Origin: Strix aluco
Lineage: Eukaryota > Chordata > Aves > Strigiformes > Strigidae
Length of the DNA stretch: 64,000 nucleotides
Direction: 5' to 3'
Assembly (NCBI RefSeq): GCF_031877795.1
Contig: NC_133946.1
Coordinates: forward strand, 14,686,365-14,750,364
Below the pieces are notes generated by a model, which was not told the DNA's origin, made no database searches, and saw nothing but the letters and a program-made list of their open reading frames with translations. Made by a program: the position numbers and the translations under genes. Shown here piece by piece: positions 36,190 through 50,275 of this stretch (position 1 is the first letter of the stretch; the number at the start of each line of letters is the position of its first letter).

Positions 36190-36778
36190 TTAGTTCTCAA
36201 TATATGCCTGTGCATACGTGTATGCACTGATACACGCCTTATTTTTAAAATCTGAACAAATAAATCATGCATTTAATTAGAATTTTAACTCAGGGAAAAA
36301 TTTTACAGATTCTGAATGTTTGCATTTATGAAAATCAGTTTTAAATGTGAAACATATACAGAAACTTTGAGATTATTTTGATCTGCACTGCCACAATGCA
36401 TAAATGATTGTACATGCAAATACAAAACACTCTTGGCAGCAAACAGTGCTGATCAATGCTGCTCACTTTGCCTTTCCACTTATTTTCTAACTTGAACTGG
36501 AAAAGACAATCAGCATTTGGGAGACATGAAAATTCAGAAGTTGGAAAAAGAGTTTGTATTAAAATATACTGCTAATTTAATGGAAGAAGCATTTTTTTCC
36601 CCACTATGAGATTTGAGTTTGCATTCATACCTCTGAGAAAACACAAGTCTGAATTTTATGCAAGAGGTTTTCAAAGACAAGTATTTGAAAGAAAGAATAA
36701 TAGATGACAGAACTGATATTATTATTTTGTCTAGGAATTTAAATTGTACCTCAGTGGAAAGGGAACCTAAGGAGATTT

Positions 36779-36810
36779 AAAAAAAAAAAAAAAAATAAAA
36801 GGGGGGGGGG
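36779..36810. repeat. A17-T-A4-G10 compound run
   Basis: A poly-A run switches to ten G with only TAAAA between. This is a low-complexity, slippage-prone tract. Confidence 0.9.
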
Positions 36811-38273
36811 AAGAATGCACACTCCTAGAATAGAAAAACAGAAAGCTTTTGAGAGCTGGAGACCTCCATAGGAAACCTGGAACTAGAAAGTGGAAACTAA
36901 AGGGTATTTTATGTGTTAACCCAGTTCCTCAATCAACTACTGGACAAGGGCACTATAAATGACAGTGTAATATTGTCTCACAGTAGTAGCCTCTGTAGTA
37001 CTGTGTATCAGTAGCAAAGCATTCAATGGTTATCATTAATTTAGCGTTCTCATTTGAAGGAACATAGCATGTTTTCCCTCTTGCCTTGTTGTTACCTCTT
37101 CAGACTAAACTTGGCATTATGTTGTACTTGTGAATGAATGAAACCTTGTTGTTCATTACTATGAAACAATATTAAATGTCATGTCAGCTTGAATTTACAG
37201 ACATGAAATACCAGCTTTCAGCTCTACGAACAGTTTCTCCATGTTATACTTAATGCATTATGCAGAAGTAGAGTGCTGATTGCTGTTCAGTCTATTGTTC
37301 AGTGACCTAGTTCTGTGCTGTGCATACTAGACATAAGAAGAAAACATTAGGAGTTTCTCTCCTGCAAGATGGTTAGAAACTTGGAAATGTTCTTAAGGAC
37401 AAAACATACTTGATGGCCTTGATGCCTCATTTGCTCCACCTCCAAATACTTCTGCTTTCCAATGTGATTATTTTTCTATTATCATTATCGTTCTGTAATA
37501 AAACCCCACCAGGCCAACAACTGAGGAATTCTTTTGATTCCTCATTCTTCGATTCCTTCAGCCATGGATTTTTTAAATTATTTTCTGTTTAATTTGCAGA
37601 GGAAGACAAGAAAGCACAACCTGACACTGGATTTGCTACAACATGCAGCTGAGGCTTTTCAGGTACTAACTGCATTTCTACAAGTTACTCAGAGTCTTGC
37701 AGCTGTCGAACAAAATAACTCCGCATTTTATATTTGGTTAACTTCTTATGTTCTTCTGTAAAATCTGTGGCTGATGAAGGAGCTTACACATACAAAGGAA
37801 CTCACGAGAAAAGAAGGAGTTACAAATGAAATGTGACTGCAGAAAGGCACTGCAATACTAGAGGCCCAATATTTTACAGAAAGATGTTGTGCAATATAAC
37901 AATACACCTGAATCATCAGGATGGGATCTGTTTTACTGGTAGACAGAATAAAAAATAAGTTTGTCAAGGATTCTGCATTCCATTGCAAAGGGCTGATTTG
38001 CAGTTGAGATAAAAACAAAGATCAGTACTAAGAAAACAGCTTTTGGCACATATATTATCTCTTCCAAAATATTTGTGCTAAAAGCTTTTTCTTAAGGATG
38101 TTAATACAGCACCTGCAGTATTCTTGGAAGAACAGCCTTTAAGTGTGTTTCAGAAGAAGGAGAAATACCTTTATGCTATAAAAATCAACAGACTCTGCTA
38201 CATATCAATATGCACATTTGGAATATCTTTCTAGTCATTCATTCTCTTTGATTTTACCAGAAAATATTCTGTT

Positions 38274-38310
38274 AAAAAAAAAAAAAAAAAAAAGAAGAAA
38301 AAAAAAGAAA
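38274..38310. repeat. A20 run with following A-rich tract
   Basis: Twenty A are followed by GAAG and further A runs. Confidence 0.9.
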
Positions 38311-41234
38311 GTTTCTGAAAGAATATCAATATTTTGACATGGAAGGAGAAAAGGGAAAATTACATGAAAAGGTTCAGGAACAGTAAAATGAAAGCATTTA
38401 TACCATAAAAATACCTGCTCTTGTCAAACAAAGGAAATGTATTTATAGTTTTTTCATAACCCCCTCCTTCTAATTCAGAAAAAGCTGTAACAAAGCTAGC
38501 TATATTTAAGTCTTTGAAATGCCTTTTAAAGTCATTCCTTTGCTTGCTTTTTTACTGAAAATAATCTTCATAATGATTGTAAAACAATTTCAATATTTGC
38601 ATTGGGTTTAGACAAATTCAGAGAACTGTAAAATATAGAAAAATGTTCCTTAATACTAATAATGTTTTTATCTAGCAGATGCCTTTACAATTCCATGAAA
38701 TACAACAAATTCATAAGAAATTTATTCTTAGAGAGGAAACTTGTCCCACTAGGCTCCAATCCATTTTTATGGGATTTGTCTTTGCTCCCATCTTGAATTC
38801 ATCCTAAAGAGAATAGTTACTTGCACTAAAAATCCTTTAAAAGTATACCTTTTTCCTAGTATGAGCAAGGACTGAGAGGAAGATTGATTCTGTACATAAT
38901 ATTCCTATATGAACAAAAAAAGGCATACCTTCGTTTGAAGTAAATGGCTATGTATAGCTGCACTAACAAATATGTTACCTACCTGTGCATTATGTTTGCA
39001 CACATGTACATCGACTACTGGATATATTGCTACCTCCCTAACCTTCATTAACAGAAAACTTTGGTGAGTTTGTAATAAAGTGCACTGCTATGGACAGTGC
39101 AGGTATTTTGTTTTCTGTGAAAAAGCCTTTGGGACCTCTATTTTGAACTGATTTTTTGTACTGGCTATGGAGCTTATCCTGTATAGTCACATTAAGTTTT
39201 CCCATTTAAATTTCAGAAAAAAGGTTTAGGACATGACACTGACAACCCTTTCACATTATTAGATCAATGCAGTCAATTGGAGTTTGCACTAGAAAACTGA
39301 AAGCTCTTCCCAGCACAATTCAGATTCTTTGTGCTTCTTTATATGTTGAACGCACAGTAAAAAATAATCACTTTTTTAAAATGAGAAAAAGAAGGGAAAA
39401 AAGATTCTTCTTAGCAGCCAAATCTTAATTTTCCATTCTGTGATATAATTAGGCACTTATTTATGCGTTGTCAGTCACAAACATGCAGAAAACGTAAAAG
39501 TTATTGAAAAAATTAAAGTCTCCTCAACTGTCTTGCAGGACTGTTGGTTCTCTAAGTGCTTTGAAATTATGATGTATGAGGTAGATGTTGCATATTAAAT
39601 AAAGATATTTAAATTATAAAGCCCCCGTTAGTGAGAGCTGATGAATGTTAAATGTTATGAGCCACAAGGCTGTGGCATCCATCATATTCACATATTATCA
39701 CAGTCAGTGATGGAGCAGCCCCAGTGATGACAGATAGACTGCTAGATAGTTATCCCTTATTTCCAGAGTCACCAAGCAAGCCTTTCAACCCCTTTGGCAT
39801 TATTTTTAGCTTTGCATTAAATTAGCAACTTTTCTGTCACTTTCTGGCAGAAAGTATCGATTCTTTCTTCACGTGTGGAAGGTAAAAGAATGATTTAGTG
39901 AAGCAAGGAGTAAAGGAAAAAGAAGCAGTAGCCCCTACCTCTGAAATGGCTGCAAACTTCAAATGACTAGAAACAAATATAAAATTGTGATCTCGTGAAA
40001 GAACAGCAATGAAACAGTAAGCACACAATAATGGCTTTTCTCTGCACTTAGATAAAAGCTGAATTTTTGATGTGCACAGTATATTTTCATAAAATTTTAT
40101 ATACTATGTTTTATACACTTATTGGCTATTCCATAATAATGTGTGTGCTAACAGTAAAATTGCTCTTAAATTTATGTGTGTTATTTATACGTTCCCACGT
40201 AACAATGCTTTTTGTTGTAAAAAATATTCTGTTTATTAATGTAACTTTACAACCACTGCATCCAAGATCCGTGGTAAATTAATGACATTTTTATTATTTT
40301 ATAGTGTCATTAAATTTTTACTGATCACTCCATCAAACAGAAGCAATAAAGGCCATAATGCAAACTGGGACACTTAGATCAGGGGAGCAGGAAGGCATTC
40401 CATATAGTCTGAAGTAAACGGCTTGCTATAAATGATATTTATACCATCTTTAAGGATGTGAGAATACTTGGACAAGTTTGGCAAAACTGTTTCTGTAGTA
40501 CCGTGGATTGTGTACTTAAATAACAGTTTACTTGCCAGCAAGACAATTTTTTTTCAAACCATATGCGAGAAGATGACTGATTGCATCCATCTCTTGAAAA
40601 ATAATATACGAAATGTAATAATACACTGGGCACCCCTCCCTTCTGGATTACCAAGACTGATCCGACTATACCCATGCCTCAAATTATTTCAACATGCTTG
40701 CTTTTTCCACATCTGAAATGTATGCTTAGTCTGAAATGGAAAATGGCATGCATGCTGATCGTTGTGTAAAAGATTTAAAATATATATATTTTTTGCAAAC
40801 AAATACTTTTTATTTAAATAGACATATTTGGACAATGATGTAATACCTTTTATTTCAATAGTCTAGCATGGAAGCAGTTACCAGCATTAATTTAAAGAGC
40901 CAGTTTCTAGAAACTGAATTAATACAGGTCATTCACAGAAGCCAGAGCATGTGACAGAAGGGATATTATTTCTTCTGAGGACAGTACTTTAGTTAGAATG
41001 ACTACAAATAATTATCACGTGTTGTCTTTATGTATGAAATGTATTTCAATTGAATTATTCCAGACTAAATGTTCTAGTAACTTATTTGCTAACTGTGATC
41101 TATTCCCTTCATGTACCATGGACAGTAAACAACAGGCAAACAACTTACTATATTGAAAACATAAAAAGGACATTTTCACTAGAACACAGAGAAAATTATT
41201 CCCAGTTTGAATAAGAAGGAAGCACAAAACCTTT

Positions 41235-41245
41235 CCCCCCCCCCC
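41235..41245. repeat. C11 homopolymer run
   Basis: Eleven C are followed by GGGAAG in otherwise AT-rich intron. Confidence 0.9.
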
Positions 41246-43138
41246 GGGAAGTCAAGATAGAAATGTCCCGAGCTTTTCATCTTCTTACTACTTTTTAATG
41301 GCTAGGACTGAAAAGTTAAATTACCTCCACTTGGAATCTTTTGCAACATCTTGGCAGGGCAGGGATAATTACAAATTGACTTTCAGCCTTATCTCTGGAT
41401 ATTTTAGTTATTACGGGTGGGAAGTTTAAACATTAACCTTATTACAACAATGTCAATCATCCTACTGGTGTGCAGGCATGCAACTGCTGGAATTCTTTGG
41501 ATGGCAAAGTAGATAAACACAATAGCGGCATTATTTTTACAATTAAAAGCAAGGCCTTTGGTTTTGCAGAACTGTGGTGAATATCTAGAATTTGTTTTCA
41601 ACATCATAGCGGTGGGAGTTGCTCCAAGAAACCAGAGAAATTAAATTAGCAAAGTAGGCAAACTTATTGTAGGAATGCTGATATTTTAAGATATTACAAG
41701 ATACAAAGCGTACCTTTTCCAACCACTGATTTACGGTTTGCACAAACGAAGGATATGCTGAGTTCTATGATGTTGATACAACCTGACCTTACTTTATTTT
41801 TTATGTAAGTGAAATACCTGAATTCAATGATCTCAGGGACCAAAGGGACAGTTCAGTGAATTTTCACCCTGACATACTGCTGTTTTCAGTGTTTGAAGGC
41901 CCCTATATTGTTCATAAACTGTTCCAGTACTATCTTTGCATGCTGAACATACAGCATGGACTAGCATCCCTGCCACAGACTACAGATTGTGTGTCAGTAC
42001 AGTGCCTCAAAGCAAACAGCTTGCTCAAAGCTTGCTTGAAAAGATGTGGGGAGACAGAAGCCATTAGGTCCCCTTTTAAACATATTCTTCCATCTTAAAG
42101 CATAACTGAAAAGTAAGAGATTAAAAGCAGATAACAGGGAATTTACACTAAAATATCTTTGCCTGACTGGCAAGCCTCAGCTGGCTTCCACGTGACAATG
42201 TGACATATACAAGACTATCACCAGCAGAAAATACTCCAAAGCTGGTAACAGAATTTCATAGTGATTGTCATGATATGGGACTTTCTTCTTTTAAGACCCA
42301 GGTTCTGGGAGTCAAAACTGAGAACTGAAATTTCATCAAAATTTAAAGTGTGTTGAAAAAAGTTTGAAACAGGAGTGCTAAAGGCAAAAAAAATCATCAG
42401 ATAGATAAATACAAACCCAAATGGCCTACTTGTAAACCCTCTCTTTAGCCAATTATTTTGGAAGTCTGATTTTAAGGATCAGAATTCCTAGAGTCTCTGG
42501 TTAGGGTAAGCAGTCCTCATCTTGATCTCCAAACACAAATAAGAAGGATTTAGATTAATTCCCTGATTATTGGGAGCATTCAGCACATACTAATAAGTTA
42601 ATAGACTTCAGTGCACTGAAGTTTGCCTTTAAAAATAAGTGTATGTATTTAAAAATATTTTTAAAAGAAAAAAAAAAAAAACAGATAGAAAATGTTTCCA
42701 CCTAAGTAGGATATTATGCCCTCCTACACATGAAGTATTGACATACCCGTAACTGTTGCCACACTTTCAGGCACTCCTAAGCTATGGATCTGCCCTGGTT
42801 AGATTACTTTCAACAGGATTACTGCACTTACTGAGCCCCCTTAACCAAATGCTTTATGTCTTTGTTCATATGGTTTTAATATGGTTTTAACCAATTGCAA
42901 GGTTATTTATAAGTTTGCAACTCCCCAGTAGTTAGAGTTATGAAGCGTTCAGACTTAAGCATATCCAGTTGTGTGGTAACCCAACTACTGCTTTCATGCG
43001 GTTTCCAACTTTTTATTCATGCACAAAGGCATGATGCATGGCAATATCTGAGAACTTTCTGATTAACTCTTTGTTTCAGCAGCAAATTCATACAGCAGCC
43101 TACAGTAAAATTACACATCAACTAGAAGGTAAAGATTT

Positions 43139-43156
43139 AAAAAAAAAAAAAAAAAA
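43139..43156. repeat. A18 homopolymer run
   Basis: Eighteen A. Similar runs occur at 42668-42681 (A14), 45746-45760 (A15) and 31897-31910 (A14). Confidence 0.9.
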
Positions 43157-44498
43157 TCATCACAGGAACTGTGGAATTCCACCTTAGACTGATGAGAAGT
43201 CATTAGTCCTTGAAAAACAAAGGGACAATCAATTAAATTAACAGCTGGTAAATGAAAAGCAAACAAAAGGAGTTACTACTTTACACTCTGCATAATAGGG
43301 CTGTAGAATTCACCAGAGGTCAGAAAGAGTCCAAAGCTTGGGCTGTCACTTGTTTTTAAAAGAGCTGGATAATTTTATGACTGTTAATAACATTTGTAGT
43401 AACACATGCTAAGATAATCAAATCTCATGTTCCAGAGTGTAAGCTGTTCAACTGTCAGGGTCAAAGAGAAATTCCCTCGTTCTCTCTGCTGCTCCCTTCC
43501 CTCCTGACCAACATCCACAGATGATTAACTGGGAGCCTTCTAGGGAGAGAAGTTAATTTTCTTTTATAACATGAGGTATTGCTCACTAGATTTAAGGGAG
43601 AACTGGTAAATGGTATAGACTAAATCTAGTTACCTTGTAATTAGAAAGAATCTGAATGTAACAATTTAAAAAAACACATTTTCTTTTAACTAAACACATA
43701 CATGTGCATTTTGAGAGGCAGACAAAAAAATAAACATAAATTACAATTGACATACACTTCTACTAGGAAATAGCAGGACTGATGGGGTTTTTTCTGTGCT
43801 GTAAAGTGACTAATGGATGCAATTCAATAGCTACTCTTGGACCTTCAGAGTGGCCGTTCAAATTTCTAACATTTGAGTTACAAGAATAAATGCAAAAGGA
43901 CATGGCAAAACAAAGGGGGTTTTTCCTAGTAGACTAAATACTACAGAGGAATAATAATATACATTTTGCTATATTTCACTTTAATTTAGCAGCTGGTTGG
44001 ACCTTGTCAGTTATGGCTTCATTTTCACCAAGTATTTAAAAATGGAGACGCTGAAATGCCATAGAAGTGTACAGAAATACTTCTACCAAATTTAGACAAT
44101 GCCATGATTCTGTACCTATATCTGCATGCTTCCCCAAACTTCTCTGTTTGTGACTAAATTTCATTAAAAGTATTGTTATGCATTAGAATCAGAACAGAAC
44201 TTAGAAGATCAGAGATCTGGTTACTAGCCTCAAAACTGTGAATCTGCTTTTCTCTTAATCGTCTAGTAATATATTCCAGGCTGAAAACACAGCTTTAGCA
44301 AGAAGCCACAGCAGTATAACAACCAGCAAAACTATTCTAGGTTCAGCACAACAATTTTTTTGGAATGGAAAAAAAAGGCAGAAAAGAAGTTACCAATTTC
44401 AATTTCATTGCGGTGTTCTGCAAACCTCAACAGCACAAAGCAAATTCAGCTGCCCTCCACACAAAGTTGGGAAAAGAAAGGTCTTAAAAAAATCCAGA

Positions 44499-44520
44499 AC
44501 ACACACACAGACAGACACAC
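44499..44520. repeat. Short CA/GACA simple repeat
   Basis: ACACACACAC is followed by AGACAGACACAC. Other short simple repeats are TATA/TGTG at about 53978-54000 and CTAT-rich at about 52188-52215. Confidence 0.75.
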
Positions 44521-45819
44521 ATGCCACTGGTCAAACATCTTGAGAAGCAATATGATGTTCTTTTATGAACAATATGGAAATACACATGCAAACAGACATA
44601 TATATATGTTTGATTTTAAACCTGTAAAAGCTAAGAGAAAGACAGTTTATGTTCTTATAGATACTTTCATTCCATCATTTCAACTGTGCCTTATGATAGG
44701 CACATGTCAGATTTTGTGACATGATCAAACAATACTGGAAAAACTGTGATAAAAATGGACTACGTGATGCAATAATCAATTATCAAATAGCAATAAATGC
44801 ACTTTTCCTACTCTACATGTGGGTAGTAGTTATAAAGGTTTAAAAGCAAATCTTTCAAATACTCTATTCGCAAGTATTTTTACACTTAAAGAACTCAACT
44901 TCAGGGAAAATCTGAATCTGAGTTCTGTGCATTTTTTTTTTGCAATCTTTGAACATGAATAGTATTGTAAGTATAGATTCCAGTAGCTCCATTAGGGTAA
45001 ATCCTCCAGGGCTTTGGAAGTACAGATATCTAACCCAGATACTCTGAATGAGTCACTGGGGGTACCTACCCCTTCTGTTTATCTCTATAAGCAATGCACG
45101 CCTCTAGATGTGGCTCTTCCATCCCATTTTCAGGAAGACACCTGAAGTAGTTTAAATTTGTGATGCAAAAGACACTTGGGCTTAAATGGTCATATTTATA
45201 TTTAGAATTAGAAATTAAATCAAGGCAGTTGACAAAATCCCAACAATTTTCAAATATATGCCTTGCCTTGTGCTGGATGCAAATATATAATTGCATACTA
45301 TGCATATATAGATTAAGTAGGCTTTTTCTGTATTTATCAAGCTGTTTTGTTGGGGTTTTTTTTATTTTTTTATTTTGTAGCATTTTAAATATACTTTTTC
45401 AAGGTTGCATTTTATGATTGCTGCTTATATATTACTCTGTTTATACTCAGGCCTTTTTTGTTATGTTCAGAGAGAAAAGAAACATATCACTAAAGAATAA
45501 GGATGGGTGACAATGGAACAATGATAATAACATCATTATGCAGTGTTCTGCCTCTTGTACCCCCATCACTGCCATGTTTTTCTCTGATTATTTCAGCCTC
45601 AGGAAAATGTGCTGCTTTCTGTTTATGTCAGGAAGGCAAGATTACTGTTTGCATGATTACAATATCAAGTATGATGTACGTAATGCCTGTGATAATAAAG
45701 ATGTACCCCTCAACTATCTCCTGTCTTTAATCTTCGTTCAACAGGAAAAAAAAAAAAAAACCCAAAACAAACAAAACCAGAACAAAACAGTGAGTTGCAA
45801 ATTCTTGCAGCCTCATTTA

Positions 45820-45962
45820 GACCTTAATCTTGTAAGGTGCTGAGTACTTTCACTCCAATCCAACAGAGGCCTCAAGGACATGAACAGGCACTTCTTAACT
45901 CCAGGGGAATACTTATGCACTTACATTAAGAATGGACTAATGCACTTCACTGAATCAGGGCC
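45820..45962. repeat. Old interspersed repeat, possibly MITE-like
   Basis: The left end (CTTAATCTTGTAAGGTGCTG) and right end (ACTTCACTGAATCAGGGCC) resemble the two ends of a common amniote repeat whose ends are roughly inverted copies (CTGATCCTGCAAG... to ...GGATCAGGGCC). It is strongly diverged. The family name is not certain. Confidence 0.4.
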
Positions 45963-47389
45963 AAAGTATATAGTTCTCATATGTTTACACTGAATCTGAG
46001 AATAAAAATTAAACAACTTCTTTCTAGGCTGAAAAAGATGCTTTCTCCTGCTTATGGTTACTCCCTTTTCCCTTTGAGACAGGTAGATTGCAGGCCTTCT
46101 GGTATGAAGAATTGTTCTCGTTTAGGATAAAACAATAGAAAGGCAAGAACACAGGTCTGTAAGGATTTGTGCAAGTGGACAAGGTCTGGCACTAACAATG
46201 TCCTAGCTGAAGGCAAAGGAACAACTCCCTATCAGTGAAATTTACTTATCTTTCTAATACAATCAGAACTAAGTTGCTCATAATTTATGTTTGTAAAATT
46301 TGTACTCAAGGAAAAAGCAGCTCGAACTGGATTTATGAAGACTATAAATTCATCAAAACAAACAAAAAAAAGCAACGGATAAAGTAGGATAAAGGTTCCA
46401 TTTGCTACATCCGACATGCAAATGCAGGCAAATACATACTTCCTGGAAACTGGGAGAGATTTACATCTCTCCAAAGGAGTAACTCTTCCATGCAGGAAGT
46501 ATGAATCAAAATACTGCAAGAGAGAGAGTACTTAAAAGGGTAACTGAAGGCTAGGCATTTTTTTTCATGCAATATCCAGGAACTCTTACACCTGAAACCA
46601 TCTTAAATGCAAAATGAATACCTACAGGCTGAAAAAATTATGTGGTTTTACTGCTGCAAAATACAAAGACAAAACTGCTAGTCATCTATAGCTAATGCTA
46701 CTGGCAAAAATCCATCCTCTAGTTTTTCATTTAAAGTAGAATGATTTTATAAACCTTGTTTTGTTTTTACCATGAAAAGCTTGTTTCAAATTTCCCACAT
46801 AAGATATCCATTAAAGTACTCTTCAGCTCAATGCAACAATGACAGTTTAGAAAATGCTTTTATACCTTAACAACCAATCTTGAATGGGAGTTTCAAAAGT
46901 AGTGGTTTCACCCACAGAGCATATTAGCCACTCATGTCCAACTTAAGACCTATTTTTGACCTCGTTTTCAGCATAAGCATAGACTGGGTCCTACTACATC
47001 TCTCTGCATTTAAAATGAACTACTTCTCTCTTTTCCCCTATCCTCATTCATCCGCTCTAGATGACATATATGGAAAGTTCATGTGATTCATGGAAGGAAC
47101 ATTCCAGCACCTCATTCCAGTGGAAGATTTTTGTTGCTCTGTGGACAAATACAATCTGTGAGCAAGAGGGAATTTCCTGTCTCATACCTTCCTTACTCCT
47201 TTGTATACTTGTATACTTCATAACTGTGGTCATATTTTCTAGCTATGTCTTACAGGAAAGAAAGTAATAATGTCCTGGGGAAGCAATCAGTATTTTGGAG
47301 CTTTTTACTATTACATATGTAGACAATCATAACACCTACCATTGCACATTAGTTAGTACTCAAATAATTCTAAAAAGGTGGTTGGTAAC

Positions 47390-47524
47390 AATATCTCCAG
47401 GCACAGAGAGGGGAAATTATTATCTTCTGGTTACCCAGAAAGTCAATGATTAAGCTGAGAACTGAACCCAGGACTTCTGAACATTAGGCCAGTCCACTGG
47501 CTGTTATGCCACACTGCCTCTGCC
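47390..47524 (-). mobile_element. Ancient tRNA-derived SINE relic (MIR-like)
   Basis: The pattern GCACAGAGAGGGGAAATTAT, then a TTACCCAGAAAGTCAATGA-type stretch, AACTGAACCCAGGACTTCTGA and ATGCCACACTGCCTCTG is the degraded reverse complement of an amniote MIR-type SINE. The GAACCC corresponds to a B-box in reverse. It is heavily mutated and presumably very old. Confidence 0.55.
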
Positions 47525-50212
47525 ATAAATCTGTCTGATGGATTTTTCAGTCATGGAACATTAAGGACTCTGCTCTTGTCTAATGAATATGTTTGAAGAA
47601 AACAGTACAAACAAAAGCAAACGTAACACTTAAATTATCTGAGATGTACTACTTTGATGTCACACTTGGATAAAGGACTTCCTACTGGAGACCTATGTAT
47701 ACTTATACATACTGAAAAATATTTTAGCCAGTACCACTAGCTGGCATGCTGGTATCTATTTATGTCTGAAAAAGGAACATAATCAGTTTTAGTTGGTTAA
47801 ATACAATCTGAGCCAACTTTTATATTATGACCAAAAGCTTGGCAGTGCAGTAGCAGTGGCAAGTAGCAGAAAATTGCTTACAGGGTTATTTGCCAGATTA
47901 CTTGAACGATTTACATTGGGTTTTCAAGAGAGTTTGAAGTATTAAAAACTTAAGATTTGGAAAAGCCTTGGTCTGTGGATTTTTGTTCTTAGCTGCAACA
48001 AGATGCATAGGAGAAGGTTATGATATAGTATGACTGACTAAATGAAGCATTTTTTAATATAAACCACCTGAAACATTTAGGAGCAGTTCAGTTTGAACTC
48101 TTAAGATATTTTTTTTAATTGAAGATTTGCAGAGCCAATTGATTTAGATTAAATGCTCAAACTTTCACATCTTCTTGTTTAAGATTCATGTTGACATTGT
48201 ACTAAACACAGCCATATAGTTTGTATTCCAGATAAATTGATCTGACTACAAGACTCACTCTTTAGTATGATTCTTACTCCAAGATAAATCAATATTTAAT
48301 ATCTCCTGCAACAGCCCTAGTAGATAATTTTAAACCTTTTCTCCATCCCATTAAGTTACCTTTAAAAATTCTTTATACAAGGCTTCACAGATGACTTCTG
48401 AAAAACTAGTTTATGAAAAGCAGTCTGAAATTCATTAATTCAGATGGAAAGGGTTTTTTAATCTTGCTGCATTGTGCTGATCTCTAAATCCATCTCTGTT
48501 TAGCTAATCCTCCTGCTCAGCTAATTTAAAGAATAAATAAATACTTCCTGTAAATCTGTAACACAGATTTTAAACATAAAGAAAAATATCCTTCTACTGC
48601 TTGCTCTACGGGACAAGATATCTCTAGGGTGTGGAATTCTGCAAAAACAGGCTGACCAGGGCTCTCCCTGACTCCCTGAGAGGGTGGAATACTCTGCATC
48701 ATCAGGTACCAGCCTCCACCCAGCTCCAACCCCACTGCCACATCAGGTAAGAGAAGTCACGGTAAGCATCACGATGTCCAGCTCGGGCATCAGTCACATC
48801 CCAGCCTCCATTTTGAACATTAAAATCTACTGTCTGCTCCCTACGCTCCAATCTGTTGGAGCAGCTAAGAAGGAGGAAATATATCTCTTCCCCCTCCCTC
48901 AAACCTCTCCTATGGCTAAGGGCCCCAGTGGGATAGGAGTCTTTGATATCAGAAGAATGCAAACAGCAAGGCTCAGGTTTTCTGCTTCTTAGGGTTTAGA
49001 AAGAGAGACATAAGAGGAATTTCAAATGATTATATGTTGGGAGAACTGAAAGGGGTGATGCCAAAAGGAAGGAAAGAACTATATGCTCTGGAGTTATCTG
49101 GTTGTATATCCACCATTCAAACTATAGGATCTTCATATTCCTATCTGTGCTCTCCCTTACACTTATTTCCTACTCTGTGTTACATTCAAAGTGCAGTTTC
49201 ACAGACACAGTATGCAGCAGTCAAGCTCTGTCCCATCCCTCACCCTCCAACCTACTGGTTCCCAACACGAACAGTCCACAATCCTTTAAATCTTGAGATT
49301 CAGCTATTTATGGGGTCATGCTGAAAACTCAGAGTGAAATGTTCCAGTTAATAAAAGGGGAGGGGGAACTTTCTGTTTTTAAAGCCATTTTTTGCCACTT
49401 TTACAGCAGACTGCTCAAATAGTTATGTCCTTGAGGGGGCAGTTTGCTGCAGCCTAGGTTGCTGAGAATCTCTTTGCACTGGAGGGGCAGCATGTGACAC
49501 CTAGATAGCTCTCGCTTTTTAAATCTATTAAAGATCTTCATCTCAGGAACTATACCTGCTTTGGTTTGATTCAAAGCACAGCCTAAAAGTGTCTGATCCT
49601 TTCATCACTAACAAAATAGAAATATTAAAGAAAAAAATAATGTGACTGATTAACTTATAATGCAGTTTTCAATTTTATCTGTATTCCTTTGCTAACTCCA
49701 AGCAATCAAAAACATGATAAATTCTGTATTTTGCTTATGGAAAATGTTCAGTGTTTAGCTTAGTTGTGAACTCAAATCCAAGGCACATTTAGCAACAAGA
49801 ATGCTGTTGTACAGGAAACATCCCCTCTATATAGCAAAAATATGTGAAATAATACTCACTTTTCACCATGTGAGATGTTAGTGGGAATTCTACTATGGAA
49901 ATTGTGTGCTATTCTATTAATTAATTGTGACACAAACCAGTAATATGAGGATGTTGTTTTCATGAGACACTACAAGAGTCACAGCAAAAGCACAGTGAGG
50001 GTAAGCAGCAGGGAAGAGCAGCAGCAGGGAAAAAAGGAAAGGGGACCAGAGCTAGGAGATCATTGAAAACACTGCAAGAATATTTCCCTCTCTCTCATGA
50101 TCAGAGAATGATAGAGACTTCCACTACCTACACCATAGTCTGCACCACATTAGGAGTATTCCTAATACCACAGGAGTGGAATCTCAGAATGGTTGAGGAA
50201 TGAATAAGTAAT

Positions 50213-50275
50213 GTTGGTCCTGATTCAGAGAAGCACATGGGCTGAAATCCATCCTTAACACAGCAAATGCTCTAC
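50213..50275. repeat. Fragment of the same old interspersed repeat family
   Basis: GGTCCTGATTCAGAGAAGCA, followed by a CATCCTTAACACAG stretch, resembles the opposite end or orientation of the repeat at 45820-45962. It is short and diverged. Confidence 0.3.

Noticed and set aside
44360..44719. 119-codon plus-strand ORF over the CA/GACA repeat
   Set aside because: The composition is driven by A-rich and simple-repeat DNA.
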